Positions 8,567-16,674 of a stretch of 64,000 nt of DNA are shown in pieces. The notes beneath the pieces were generated by a model. The model was given only the letters and a program-made list of their open reading frames with translations, did not search any database and was not told where the DNA came from. This DNA comes from Burkholderia ubonensis subsp. mesacidophila. Its GTDB lineage: Bacteria > Pseudomonadota > Gammaproteobacteria > Burkholderiales > Burkholderiaceae. The number at the start of each line of letters is the position of its first letter. Position 1 is the stretch's first letter. The stretch is taken from contig NZ_CP020738.1 in assembly GCF_002097715.1 (NCBI RefSeq), positions 3,224,001 through 3,288,000 of the forward strand, given 5' to 3'. A program made the translations under genes and the position numbers.

Positions 8567-8941
8567 TCAGAACGTGTTCTCGCCCTTCAGGTAATACGCG
8601 GTCTTCACGAAGAACGCCTTGACCGGGTGTCCGCTCTGCGCGTCGTTCGCGGCGCGCGCTTCCATCGCGGCCTTCTCTTCGCGCGACCGGTCCGGCGCCG
8701 GATTCAGGACACGGGCAATCGCGCGCTGCATCGCGAGCGGATAGTTCTGGTTACCCTCCGTGGTTGCGCGATAGCCGACGCGCGCCAGCAGCGCGAGCTG
8801 CGCATCGGTTTCGGCGCGCGCCGCCGACCAGCTTTGCGGCGCGGCAGCCGCGGCCCCGTTCGCGCCGGTCGACTGCGCAAAGGCGGCGGTCGGCAGCGCG
8901 ACGAGGGCGGACAAGGCAAGAGCGGGAACGAGCGATTTCAT
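8567..8941 (-). CDS. Secreted DUF4148-like protein
   Basis: The 124-residue product begins with a clear signal peptide (KSLVPALALSALVALPTAAFAQ, cleavage after about residue 23). The mature part has AETDAQLALLARVGYRAT and YPLAMQRAIARV, resembling the DUF4148 pattern of small periplasmic proteins abundant in Burkholderia (ELxxLExxGYxP ... YPxxIQxAxxRV). Function unknown. It is the promoter-proximal gene of a two-gene leftward unit. Confidence 0.78.
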   Translation of the reverse strand: MKSLVPALALSALVALPTAAFAQSTGANGAAAAAPQSWSAARAETDAQLALLARVGYRATTEGNQNYPLAMQRAIARVLNPAPDRSREEKAAMEARAANDAQSGHPVKAFFVKTAYYLKGENTF

Positions 8942-9277
8942 AGCGACCTCTTGATGGTTGTTTCAGCAACGATCTGCATCGGTCTCATGCACCGATGCGT
9001 CGAAACCATCGTAGACCGCATGCCGACCTGCTTGAATAGCCGGTTTCGCAATTCAAATTTCCTGCTTTGGAAAAATCCCGCAAGCCCTTGCCGCTCAGCG
9101 GACTCGGCGCGAGCGAATTCCCTAAATCAATCAATTACCTGAGCGCGGCATTCGCACCATTCGACCTGCTGCGCGCGCGCATCTTTCGTTTTCGGAAATG
9201 GCTTGTTGAGCGTTTCGCCCCGGGTTCCGAAGGACGCATGCCATCGCATGTATCCCGCGCGGCTACCTCGCGACATC
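8942..9277. other. Intergenic region, nothing recognised
   Basis: This stretch of over 300 bases is relatively A/T-rich around 9040-9130. Short reading frames on both strands lack ribosome binding sites and familiar sequence. It must contain the promoter of the leftward secreted-protein operon. Confidence 0.5.
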
Positions 9278-9303
9278 CACGTTTCGGATCGCGTTGAAAC
9301 GTG
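9278..9303. promoter_or_regulatory. 26-bp palindrome, copy 1
   Basis: Perfect inverted repeat CACGTTTC-N10-GAAACGTG. It is embedded in a 34-base stretch (9270-9303) that recurs with four differences at 16587-16620. The arrangement looks like a binding site for a dimeric repressor, or a small dispersed extragenic repeat. Confidence 0.6.
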
Positions 9304-9576
9304 CGCAACTCCGGCATCGCTAAATTGATCGTCATCGTCACCTTCCGCAAGGCGCCGGGCCGCCTCGGACGCTGGTACCGGACCGGCCTGCTCTTCTCGA
9401 ACGGCCGGCAACCGGCGTGGGACTATCCGCGTGAAGCACCCGGCGGCGATCAGGTCGACCTCGTCGAGGTGATGGATATCGAGGAAGGGGTGATCGTCCG
9501 TCACCGGGTCTACTGGGGATGGGTCGGTTTCCGGTCGCTGCTGGCGGCCGTGGCCGAATCGCGGCCCCGGCCGTGA
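9304..9576 (+). pseudogene. Remnant of a SnoaL-like (NTF2 superfamily) protein
   Basis: An open frame of about 90 codons ends in YRTGLLFSNGRQPAWDYPRE and VDLVEVMDIEEGVIVRHRVYWGW, which resembles the C-terminal half of SnoaL-like/NTF2-superfamily proteins of about 130-150 residues. The N-terminal half is missing, and the only available start (GTG 9301) lies inside the 26-bp palindrome without a ribosome binding site. I read this as a truncated gene; a short functional form cannot be excluded. Confidence 0.5.
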
Positions 9577-9668
9577 CGCGCACGGCAGCCTGTCCGCGCA
9601 TGCGCGGCGACAGGCAACGGCCGCATCGCTTGCAGCGAGCCTTGCGTCGTGCAAGACTCGCACACATT

Positions 9669-9685
9669 CAATCATCCTATGATTG
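9669..9685. promoter_or_regulatory. Inverted repeat upstream of lysR gene
   Basis: CAATCA-TCCTA-TGATTG is a perfect 6-bp inverted repeat containing a LysR-box type ATCA-N5-TGAT core, about 140 bases before the LysR start. It may be the regulator's own site. Confidence 0.4.
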
Positions 9686-9825
9686 GGCCATATCGCAGCG
9701 AAATGCGAGCGCATCCTGTTCTCCCTGGACGCCGCGCACAAACAATGCATGTGCCGCAATGACGCCCGTCGACTGCCTCGCGCACGACCGTTGCGCGGCT
9801 TGCACGCGATGATCCGGAGGAACCG

Positions 9826-10749
9826 ATGCGACCCGACCTGAACCTGCTGATCGCGCTCGACGCGCTGCTCGAGGAGGGCAGCGTCGCCGGTGCCGCGCGC
9901 CGCATGAACCTCAGCCCGCCCGCGATGAGCCGCACGCTCGCGCGCATTCGCGAAACGATCGGCGATCCGGTCTTCGTGCAGGCCGGACGCAGGATGGTGC
10001 CGACGCCGCGTGCGCTCGAACTGCGCGGCATCGTACGCGAGACGGTCGAGCGCGCATCGCAGCTGCTCGCGGCGAGCGCCGAAGTCGATCTGCGCAAGCT
10101 CGACAGGCAGTTCAATGTGCGCGCACACGACATCTTCGTCGGCATGCACAGCAGCCGGCTGCTCGACGAAATGGCGCGCGGGATGCCGCGCGCGATGATC
10201 CGCTTCATGCCCGAGGAAGACGACGTCGACGACGACGCGCTGCGCAGCGGCCGCATCGACCTGTTCATCAGCGCATCGCGCCGCCTCGGACCCGAGATTC
10301 GCGTCCAGCCGCTCTTCACGACGACGTTCGTCGGGCTCGCGCGCAGCGCGCATCCGGTGTTCGAAGACGACATCACGCCCGAGCGCATCACGCGCTGGCC
10401 GCATATCGGCGTATCACGGCGCGGCAAGTCGTCCGGGCCGATCGACGCCGCGCTCGCCGAGCGCGGGCTCGAACGGCGCGTGCAGCTCGTCCTGCCGACG
10501 CCGTACGCGGCCGTGTTCGCGCTGCTGGAATCGGACCTGATCCTGCCGCTGCCCGAGCATCTCGCGCGCAGCGCGGTACAGGCGGGGCTCGGCGTGCGCA
10601 TATTCGAGCTGCCGATCCCGCTCGAGACCGTGCTGATCACGCAGGCGTGGCATCCACGCTTCCAGGGCGATCCCGCGCATCAATGGCTGCGCCGCGTCGT
10701 GCGCGGACTGTGTGCCGGCCCGTCGGCACTGCAGCCGGCGCACACATGA
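9826..10749 (+). CDS. LysR-family regulator of the adjacent efflux operon
   Basis: The 307-residue protein has an N-terminal winged helix-turn-helix (about residues 1-62: LNLLIALDALLEEGSVAGAARRMNLSPPAMSRTLARIRE) and a type 2 periplasmic-binding-protein-like effector domain. The form resembles the NodD/LinR branch. It is transcribed in the same direction as, and 111 bases before, the FUSC-DUF1656-HlyD-NodT efflux genes, so it most likely controls them in response to an aromatic acid or similar effector. The ATG follows GGAGG at good spacing. The effector is unknown. Confidence 0.88.
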   Translation: MRPDLNLLIALDALLEEGSVAGAARRMNLSPPAMSRTLARIRETIGDPVFVQAGRRMVPTPRALELRGIVRETVERASQLLAASAEVDLRKLDRQFNVRAHDIFVGMHSSRLLDEMARGMPRAMIRFMPEEDDVDDDALRSGRIDLFISASRRLGPEIRVQPLFTTTFVGLARSAHPVFEDDITPERITRWPHIGVSRRGKSSGPIDAALAERGLERRVQLVLPTPYAAVFALLESDLILPLPEHLARSAVQAGLGVRIFELPIPLETVLITQAWHPRFQGDPAHQWLRRVVRGLCAGPSALQPAHT

Positions 10750-10860
10750 CGTCCGCCCGACCCGTGCGTCGAACGCACGCATCGAGTGCGAAGACATCAC
10801 TGTTCTGATCACAGGCCCGGCCCGTAGACTGCTTGCGTTCTTCATCGCGGAGCTCAAGCA

Positions 10861-12966
10861 GTGCGTAACACAGCCGATCCGCCAGCCGCCGCGCCGGCCC
10901 CGCCCGGGCGCCTGAGTCGAGCGACGGCGGCCCTGCTCGCGCGCATCGACATCTTCACGCCGCGCGGCGCCTATGTCGCGCGCTCGATCGCCGCCGCCGC
11001 GCTTGCGCTCGGCGTCGCATTCCTGCTGGAACTGGAAACGCCGTACTCGGCCGCGTCGACCGTACTGCTCGTGATCAACCCGGTGCAGGGCGCGGTGATC
11101 GGCAAGGGCGTGTGGCGCGTGGTCGGCACGATCGCCGGGATGCTCGTCGCGTTCGTGCTGATGGGCTTCTTCGCGCAGAAACCGCTGCTGTTCATTCTCG
11201 GCTTCGGCTTCTGGCTCGGCCTGTGCGTCGCCGGGATGACGCTGCTGCGGCACTTTCGCGCGTCGGGCACGGTGGTCGCCGGCTACACGATCGGCCTCGC
11301 GACCTACGGCGCGATGCAGCGCCCCGAGCTGACCTTCGAACATGTGATCGGCCGCGGCTCGACGGTCGCGATCGGCGTGCTGTGCCTGAGCCTCGTGTCG
11401 ATGCTGTTCGCCACCCGCGGCGTCCGCATGAAACTCGAAGCGCTGGTCGCGCGGCTCGCCGCCTCCGCCGCCCGCGCGATCGCGGTGCAGCGCGGCGGGA
11501 TCGCCGCCGCGCCCGGCGACGACCAGCGGCTCGCGCTGCTGGCCGGCGTGTATGGCATCGACGACCTGCTCGCGCTCGGCAAGGCCGAATCCGAGGACCT
11601 CGCGCAGCGCGCGATGGCGGTGCGGCACGGGATGGCGTCGCTGTTCGCCGCGCTCGCGGGCGGCACGCCGCCGCTGCCCGCCGACAGCCCGGGGGCACGC
11701 GCGATCGCCCGCCTGCAGCCGCGCCTCGAAGCCGCGTGGCAGGCCGCCGCCGACGCGCTCGCCGACGGCCCGGCCGGCACCCTGCGCGCGCTCGCGCTGC
11801 TCGGCAACGCGCGCTTGCGCTTCAGGGCGGCGCTCAACGCGATCGTGATCGCCGACCCGCGCGACGAGGCGGCGCTCTTGATCGCGGGCGAGCGGCTGTG
11901 CGAGCAGATCGACGACTATCGCGCCGCGCTGGAGGGCCTCGCCGAGCTGCAGCGGCCGCGGCCGCAGCGCCGGCCCGCGCCGGTGCGCTTCCATCGCGAC
12001 GTGCGCTCGGCGCTCGAGAACGGCGTGCGCTCGATGTGCGCGATCGTGATCACCGGCGTGTTCTGGATCGCGACCGCGTGGAACCAGGGCGACATGATGC
12101 TGCTCGTCGTCGCGCCTTACTGCGCGCTGCTCGCGACGGCCGGCAACCCGGCCGCGGGCGCGAAGGCCCTCATCAAGGGCACGATTGCCGCGGTGCCCGC
12201 CGCGTTCGTCTGCGCGTTCGGCATCCTGCCGCGCATCGACGGCTTTCCGCTGCTCGTCGTCGCGCTCGCGCTGTTCTGGCTGCCCGGCATCTACGCGACG
12301 AGCGTGCCGAAGACGGCGCTCGCGGGCCTCGCGTATCTCGTCGCGTTCAACACGCTGAACGCGGCGACCAATCCGTTCCGTCCGGACCTCGGCCTGTTCC
12401 TCAACCAGTCGGTCGCCTGGGTGCTCGCGACGTTCATCACGCTGCTCACGTTCCAGCTGATCCTGCCGCGCAACCTCGCCGCCGACACCGCGCGGCTGCG
12501 CCGCACGATCCGCGACGACGCGCTCGCGCTGCTCGCCGGCCGCCAGCCCGCCGCGGCGGGCTGGCAGCAGCGCCAGCAGCACCGGATCGCGCAGCTCGGC
12601 GCGCTGCTCGCGAGCCAGCCGGCCGCGATGACGCAGTCGACCGTCGAAGGCCTCGCCGCGCTGCACGTCGGCAAGGAACTGCTGCGCATCCGCCGCGTCG
12701 TCGCGCACGACGACCTGCCCGAACCCGCGCGACAGTGCGCGCGCACCGCGCTCGCGCGGCTCGCCCGCCGCGCCGCGCAACCCGTGCGCGCGGCCCGGCA
12801 CGCGCACCGGGCCGCGCATGTGCTCGCCGGGCTCGCCGCCGCGCATCCCGGCCGCGGCGCCGAGCTGAAACGCCTGATGGCCGCGTTCGCCGACGTGTAC
12901 GTGCTGCTGCACACGCACGCCGCCTATTTCACCCCCGTTGCGGAGACCGTTCGCGATGCTCAGTGA
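10861..12966 (+). CDS. FUSC-family (AaeB-like) inner-membrane efflux protein
   Basis: The 701-residue protein has two blocks of membrane segments (about residues 40-190 and 375-540), each followed by a helical cytoplasmic part: the FUSC architecture of AaeB, YccS and fusaric-acid resistance proteins. It should form the inner-membrane pump for aromatic carboxylic acids. Translation starts at a GTG (10861) after a GGAG sequence. The stop overlaps the next gene by 11 bases. Together with the DUF1656, HlyD and NodT genes it forms a complete tripartite system across both membranes. Confidence 0.88.
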   Translation: MRNTADPPAAAPAPPGRLSRATAALLARIDIFTPRGAYVARSIAAAALALGVAFLLELETPYSAASTVLLVINPVQGAVIGKGVWRVVGTIAGMLVAFVLMGFFAQKPLLFILGFGFWLGLCVAGMTLLRHFRASGTVVAGYTIGLATYGAMQRPELTFEHVIGRGSTVAIGVLCLSLVSMLFATRGVRMKLEALVARLAASAARAIAVQRGGIAAAPGDDQRLALLAGVYGIDDLLALGKAESEDLAQRAMAVRHGMASLFAALAGGTPPLPADSPGARAIARLQPRLEAAWQAAADALADGPAGTLRALALLGNARLRFRAALNAIVIADPRDEAALLIAGERLCEQIDDYRAALEGLAELQRPRPQRRPAPVRFHRDVRSALENGVRSMCAIVITGVFWIATAWNQGDMMLLVVAPYCALLATAGNPAAGAKALIKGTIAAVPAAFVCAFGILPRIDGFPLLVVALALFWLPGIYATSVPKTALAGLAYLVAFNTLNAATNPFRPDLGLFLNQSVAWVLATFITLLTFQLILPRNLAADTARLRRTIRDDALALLAGRQPAAAGWQQRQQHRIAQLGALLASQPAAMTQSTVEGLAALHVGKELLRIRRVVAHDDLPEPARQCARTALARLARRAAQPVRAARHAHRAAHVLAGLAAAHPGRGAELKRLMAAFADVYVLLHTHAAYFTPVAETVRDAQ

Positions 12967-13150
12967 ATTCGCCGTGGTGGGCATCTACCTGCCGCCGTTC
13001 TTCGTCTATGCGTGCGTGACCGTGCCGCTCTACATGGCCGTGCGCGCCGCGCTCGCCCGCGTCGGCCTGCTGCGCCGGGTCTGGCATCCGGCGCTGTTCG
13101 AGTTCGCGGTCTCGCTCGTGCTCGTCGCCGCGCTGGTTCTCTACCTCTAG
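12956..13150 (+). CDS. DUF1656 (AaeX-like) small membrane protein
   Basis: The 64-residue protein has two membrane segments and the opening LSEFAVVGIYLPPFFVY typical of DUF1656/AaeX, which always accompanies FUSC pumps. The ATG at 12956 lies inside the end of the FUSC gene, giving an 11-base overlap and probable translational coupling. Its exact role in the pump is not known. Confidence 0.9.
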   Translation: MLSEFAVVGIYLPPFFVYACVTVPLYMAVRAALARVGLLRRVWHPALFEFAVSLVLVAALVLYL

Positions 13151-13166
13151 CTCACCGATCTGCGTC

Positions 13167-14081
13167 ATGTCGCTCAAGCCCCTGACCCGTTCCCTGTTGA
13201 CGCTCGCCGCGGTCGGCGTCGCGATCGCGCTCGTCGCCGCGCTCTGGCGCGCGTACGTGCTCGCCCCCTGGACCCGCGATGGGCGCGTCAGCGCGCATGT
13301 CGTGCGGATCGCCCCGGAAGTGTCGGGGACCGTGATCGACGTCGCCGTCGTCGACAACCAGCGCGTGTCGAAAGGCGACGTGCTGTACCGGATCGACCCG
13401 CAGCGTTTCGCGCTCGCGGTCGAGCAGGCCGACGCGCAGGTTGCCGCCAGCGCCGAGACGGTGCGCCAGAAGCAGGACGAGGCGCGCCGCCGCACCGGCC
13501 TCGACGAGCTCGTGCCGAAAGAGGACATCCAGCGTTCGGGCCGCGCGGTGTCGATCGCGCAGGCCGAGTACCGCAAGGCGCTCGCCGCGCTCGACGTCGC
13601 GAAGCTCGATCTCGAGCGCGCGACGCTGCGTTCGCCGGTCGACGGCTACGTCACGCAGCTGCGGCTGCGCCACGGCGACTACGCGGTGGCGGGCAAGCCG
13701 GACATCTCGGTACTCGACGCGCACAGCTTCTGGATCACCGGCTATTTCGAGGAGACGAAGCTGCGCCACATCGCCGCCGGCGCGCCCGCGCAGATCAGGC
13801 TGATGGGCTTCGATCCGCTGCTGAGCGGCCACGTGACGAGCATCGGCCGCGGCATCGCCGACGAAAACGGCGCGCTCGACGAAACCGGCCTGCCGACCGT
13901 CAACCCGAACTTCAGCTGGGTGCGGCTGGCGCAGCGGATTCCGGTGCGCATCGAGCTCGATCACGTGCCGGCGGGCGTGCTGCTCGCGGCCGGCATGACC
14001 TGCAGCGTCGAAGTCGCCGCGCCCGGCCCCGGCAGCACGCCGCGCGGCCAGCTCGCGACGTGGCTGCACGCGTGGATGTAG
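13167..14081 (+). CDS. HlyD-family membrane fusion (periplasmic adaptor) protein
   Basis: The 304-residue protein has one N-terminal membrane anchor (about residues 12-30), a biotinyl-lipoyl-like half (VRIAPEVSGTVIDVAVVDNQRVSKGD), a helical hairpin (VEQADAQVAASAETVRQKQDEARRRTGL), the second lipoyl half (LRSPVDGYVTQL) and a beta-barrel segment. This is the AaeA/EmrA type adaptor linking the FUSC pump to an outer membrane channel. It follows the DUF1656 gene by 16 bases and precedes the NodT gene by 9. Confidence 0.92.
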   Translation: MSLKPLTRSLLTLAAVGVAIALVAALWRAYVLAPWTRDGRVSAHVVRIAPEVSGTVIDVAVVDNQRVSKGDVLYRIDPQRFALAVEQADAQVAASAETVRQKQDEARRRTGLDELVPKEDIQRSGRAVSIAQAEYRKALAALDVAKLDLERATLRSPVDGYVTQLRLRHGDYAVAGKPDISVLDAHSFWITGYFEETKLRHIAAGAPAQIRLMGFDPLLSGHVTSIGRGIADENGALDETGLPTVNPNFSWVRLAQRIPVRIELDHVPAGVLLAAGMTCSVEVAAPGPGSTPRGQLATWLHAWM

Positions 14082-14090
14082 GCGGCTCCG

Positions 14091-15578
14091 ATGCGACGCA
14101 CGCCTTTCCGCTCGACACGATTCGGCGCCGCGCTCGGCGTCGCCGCCTGCGCGACCGCGCTCACCGCCTGCACGATGGTCGGCCCCGACTACCGGCCGCC
14201 GCAGCCGGCGCATCCGCCCGGCTGGATCGAGCGCGGCGACAGCGCCGTGCAGGCCGACCCCGCGCAGCTGCAGGACTGGTGGCGCGCGTTCCGCGATCCG
14301 CTGCTCGACCGGCTGGTCGCGCAGGCGATCGACGGCAACCAGGACCTCGCGATCGCGCGCCAGCGGCTGCTGCAGGCGCGCGCCGAGCGCGACCAGATCG
14401 CGAGCCGGCTCGGCCCGACCGTCTCCGCGGGCGGCACCGCGAACGCGCTGCGCGCGTCGCGCGCGCTCGACGGGCCGCCGGGCATCGGCCAATCGCGCAC
14501 CTACCGGCTCGGCTTCGACGCGTCGTGGGAACTCGACCTCTTCGGCGGCACGCGGCGCGCGATCGAATCCGCCGACGCGCAGGTCGACGCAATCGACGAC
14601 GATCGCCACGCGGTGCTGGTGAGCCTGCTCGCCGAGCTCGCGTCGGACTACGCGGAATTGCGCGCGACCCAGGCGAGGCTGCAGATCGCCACCGACAACG
14701 TCGCGAGCCTCGACGCGACGCGCCGGCTGACCGAACGCTCGGAGCGGCACGGTCTCGGCACGTCGTTCGAGGTCGCGCAGGCGCGCGCCGAGCTCGCGCT
14801 CGCACAGGCCGTGCTGCCGCCGCTGCAGGCGAACGTCGCGCGGCTCACGCACGCGATCGGCGTGCTGACCGGCGGCTTCCCCGGCACGCTGCGCGACGCG
14901 CTGAACGCGCCCGGCGCGACGCTGCCCGTCGCACCGCAGCTGCCCGTCACGCTGCCGTCGGACGTGATCCGCGAGCGGCCGGACATCCGCGCCGCCGAGC
15001 GGCGCTTCGCGGCCGCGAACGCGCAGATCGGCGTCGCGCGCGCCGCGCAGTTCCCGCAGTTCGCGATCCCGCTCAGCCTCGGCACGACCGCGCGCCTCGT
15101 GCAGGACCTGTTCACGAGCGCGAGCGTCGCGTGGTCGATCGCGCTCGAAGGCACGCAAATGCTCTACGACGGCGGCCGCGCGCAAGCCGGCGTCAGCGCC
15201 GCACGGGCCGGCGCCGAAGCGGCGCGGCTCGCGTACGAGCAGCGCATCCGCGTCGCGTTCCGCGAAGTCGAGGACGCGCTCGCCGAAATCTACGCGGAGC
15301 GCGACCGGCAAGCGGCGCTCGTCGCGGCGGTCGGCAGCAGCCAGGATGCGCAGTCGCGCGCGACGCGGCTCTACCGCAACGGGCTGAGCGAATACCTGTC
15401 GGTGCTCATCGCGCAGCGCGCGACCTACCGCGCCCGCGATGCGCTCGCGGTCAGCCGGCTCGCGCAGGTGCAGGGCGTGATCGCGCTGTACAAGGCGCTC
15501 GGCGCAGGCTGGCGCAACGACGCGCCGGTCGTGCCGGTCGCGCAGGCCGACGGCACGCCGCCGGGCCCCGCACGCTGA
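14091..15578 (+). CDS. NodT-family outer-membrane efflux lipoprotein
   Basis: The 495-residue protein has a lipoprotein signal peptide with lipobox LTAC and Cys27, then the MVGPDYRPPQP start typical of NodT/OprM-like factors, and two long outer-membrane-efflux-protein domains with coiled-coil hairpins (ARQRLLQARAERDQIASRLG; LAQAVLPPLQANVARL). It should form the trimeric TolC-like exit duct of the tripartite pump. It is the fourth gene of the operon. Confidence 0.93.
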   Translation: MRRTPFRSTRFGAALGVAACATALTACTMVGPDYRPPQPAHPPGWIERGDSAVQADPAQLQDWWRAFRDPLLDRLVAQAIDGNQDLAIARQRLLQARAERDQIASRLGPTVSAGGTANALRASRALDGPPGIGQSRTYRLGFDASWELDLFGGTRRAIESADAQVDAIDDDRHAVLVSLLAELASDYAELRATQARLQIATDNVASLDATRRLTERSERHGLGTSFEVAQARAELALAQAVLPPLQANVARLTHAIGVLTGGFPGTLRDALNAPGATLPVAPQLPVTLPSDVIRERPDIRAAERRFAAANAQIGVARAAQFPQFAIPLSLGTTARLVQDLFTSASVAWSIALEGTQMLYDGGRAQAGVSAARAGAEAARLAYEQRIRVAFREVEDALAEIYAERDRQAALVAAVGSSQDAQSRATRLYRNGLSEYLSVLIAQRATYRARDALAVSRLAQVQGVIALYKALGAGWRNDAPVVPVAQADGTPPGPAR

Positions 15579-15627
15579 CGCCCCGCGCGCCGGCGTTCCT
15601 ATCGTCATCCTTCACGGGAGAATTGCC

Positions 15628-16056
15628 ATGAATCTCGATCCACAGGAATTCGTCGTGCACGACATCAGCCGGTTTCCGTTCTGCGTGTTCCGCGCGCAGG
15701 CCGCGACGCCGGGCTACGCGCCGCAATGGGAGAAGGAGATCGATGCGCTGATGCATCACGGTGCGCCGTTCGTCGTCGTGTACGTGTCGCTCGACGCCGA
15801 CGAGACGCACGAGGACCGCAAGCAACGTGCGGTATGGCTCAAGCAGAACAAGGCGGCGCTCGGCGCGGTGTGCAAGGCGCTGATCAGCGTCGAGCCCGAC
15901 CCCGAGCGGCGCATATCGATCGCCGCACTGGGCGAGACGGCCGTGAAGGCGTTCGGGATTCCGCACGAGGCGGTGGCGTCGCTCGACGAGGCCGCCGCGC
16001 TCGCGGCACGGCTGACGGACACGGACGGCGCGGCCGCGCAGGCTCGCCCGGCGTGA
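15628..16056 (+). CDS. Hypothetical cytosolic protein after the efflux operon
   Basis: The 142-residue product begins MNLDPQEFVVHDISRFPFCVFR and contains VVVYVSLDADETHEDRKQRAVWLKQNK and AALGETAVKAFGIPHEAV. The alternating alpha/beta pattern with a repeated lyase-like helix suggests a small STAS-like fold, but I do not recognise the family. CACGGGAG precedes its ATG. It is 49 bases after the NodT gene and may be the last gene of that operon. Confidence 0.7.
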   Translation: MNLDPQEFVVHDISRFPFCVFRAQAATPGYAPQWEKEIDALMHHGAPFVVVYVSLDADETHEDRKQRAVWLKQNKAALGAVCKALISVEPDPERRISIAALGETAVKAFGIPHEAVASLDEAAALAARLTDTDGAAAQARPA

Positions 16057-16216
16057 GCGCGCCAGTACGATGCGCCGCCGTATGTCGTCATCCTCGAGCC
16101 GCCGTGGTGGCTGCAGCAGCGTAGGTTGCTGCAGGTCGCTGCAGGCCGCGCCGCGCGGCGCGATAATGGCGCTCCGGCCGTTGCCGACGCGACGGCGCTC
16201 ACGCTTGTCTTCCAGC

Positions 16217-16582
16217 ATGCACGCTCACGCCACCTCCATCGACGTCGCCGCCATCGACAGCTGGCACGCGCACGTCTACTTCGACGCCGCCAGCCGCGAT
16301 GCGGCCTGGGCCTTCCGGCAAGTCGTCGAGCAGCGCTTCGGCGCGATCATCGACCTCGGCCGTTTCCACGAGCGCCTGGTCGGGCCGCATCCGGCCTGGT
16401 CGTACCAGATCGCGTTCGCTGCCGCGCACTTCGCCGACATCGTGCCGTGGCTCGTGCTGAATCACGGCGCGCTCGATATCTTCCTGCATCCGAATACCGA
16501 TGACGGACTGCGCGATCATCGCGATGCGGCGGTGTGGATCGGGAAGTCGTATGAATTGAATCTGGCGGGGCTGGCCGATTGA
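16217..16582 (+). CDS. DOPA 4,5-dioxygenase-family protein
   Basis: The 121-residue protein has the family opening SWHAHVYFDAASRDAAW (His17, His19) and a later LVLNHGALDIFLHPNT stretch with two more histidines, matching the small DOPA 4,5-dioxygenase family, which cleaves catechol-like rings extradiol. The native substrate in Burkholderia is unknown. The ATG at 16217 gives the usual length; an upstream frame of about 49 codons is low-complexity and probably not translated. It is followed within 12 bases by the second palindrome copy. Confidence 0.82.
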   Translation: MHAHATSIDVAAIDSWHAHVYFDAASRDAAWAFRQVVEQRFGAIIDLGRFHERLVGPHPAWSYQIAFAAAHFADIVPWLVLNHGALDIFLHPNTDDGLRDHRDAAVWIGKSYELNLAGLAD

Positions 16583-16594
16583 CGCGGCGACATC

Positions 16595-16620
16595 CACGTT
16601 TCGGGCCGCGGTGAAACGTC
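16595..16620. promoter_or_regulatory. 26-bp palindrome, copy 2
   Basis: CACGTTTC-N10-GAAACGTC, with 7 of 8 arm bases paired, lies 54 bases before the ATG of the MFS gene, in promoter position. It shares the preceding GCGACATC with copy 1 at 9278-9303. It may be an operator controlling the pump gene. Confidence 0.6.
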
Positions 16621-16674
16621 GTCGGCTATCGCATCGATACATTGGCTTTTTACGCATCCCCGCGCGGGAATCCG

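Noticed and set aside
9127..10640. Leftward open frames opposite the LysR gene
   Set aside because: They mirror the LysR and SnoaL codons on the other strand and show Arg/Ser-rich noise.
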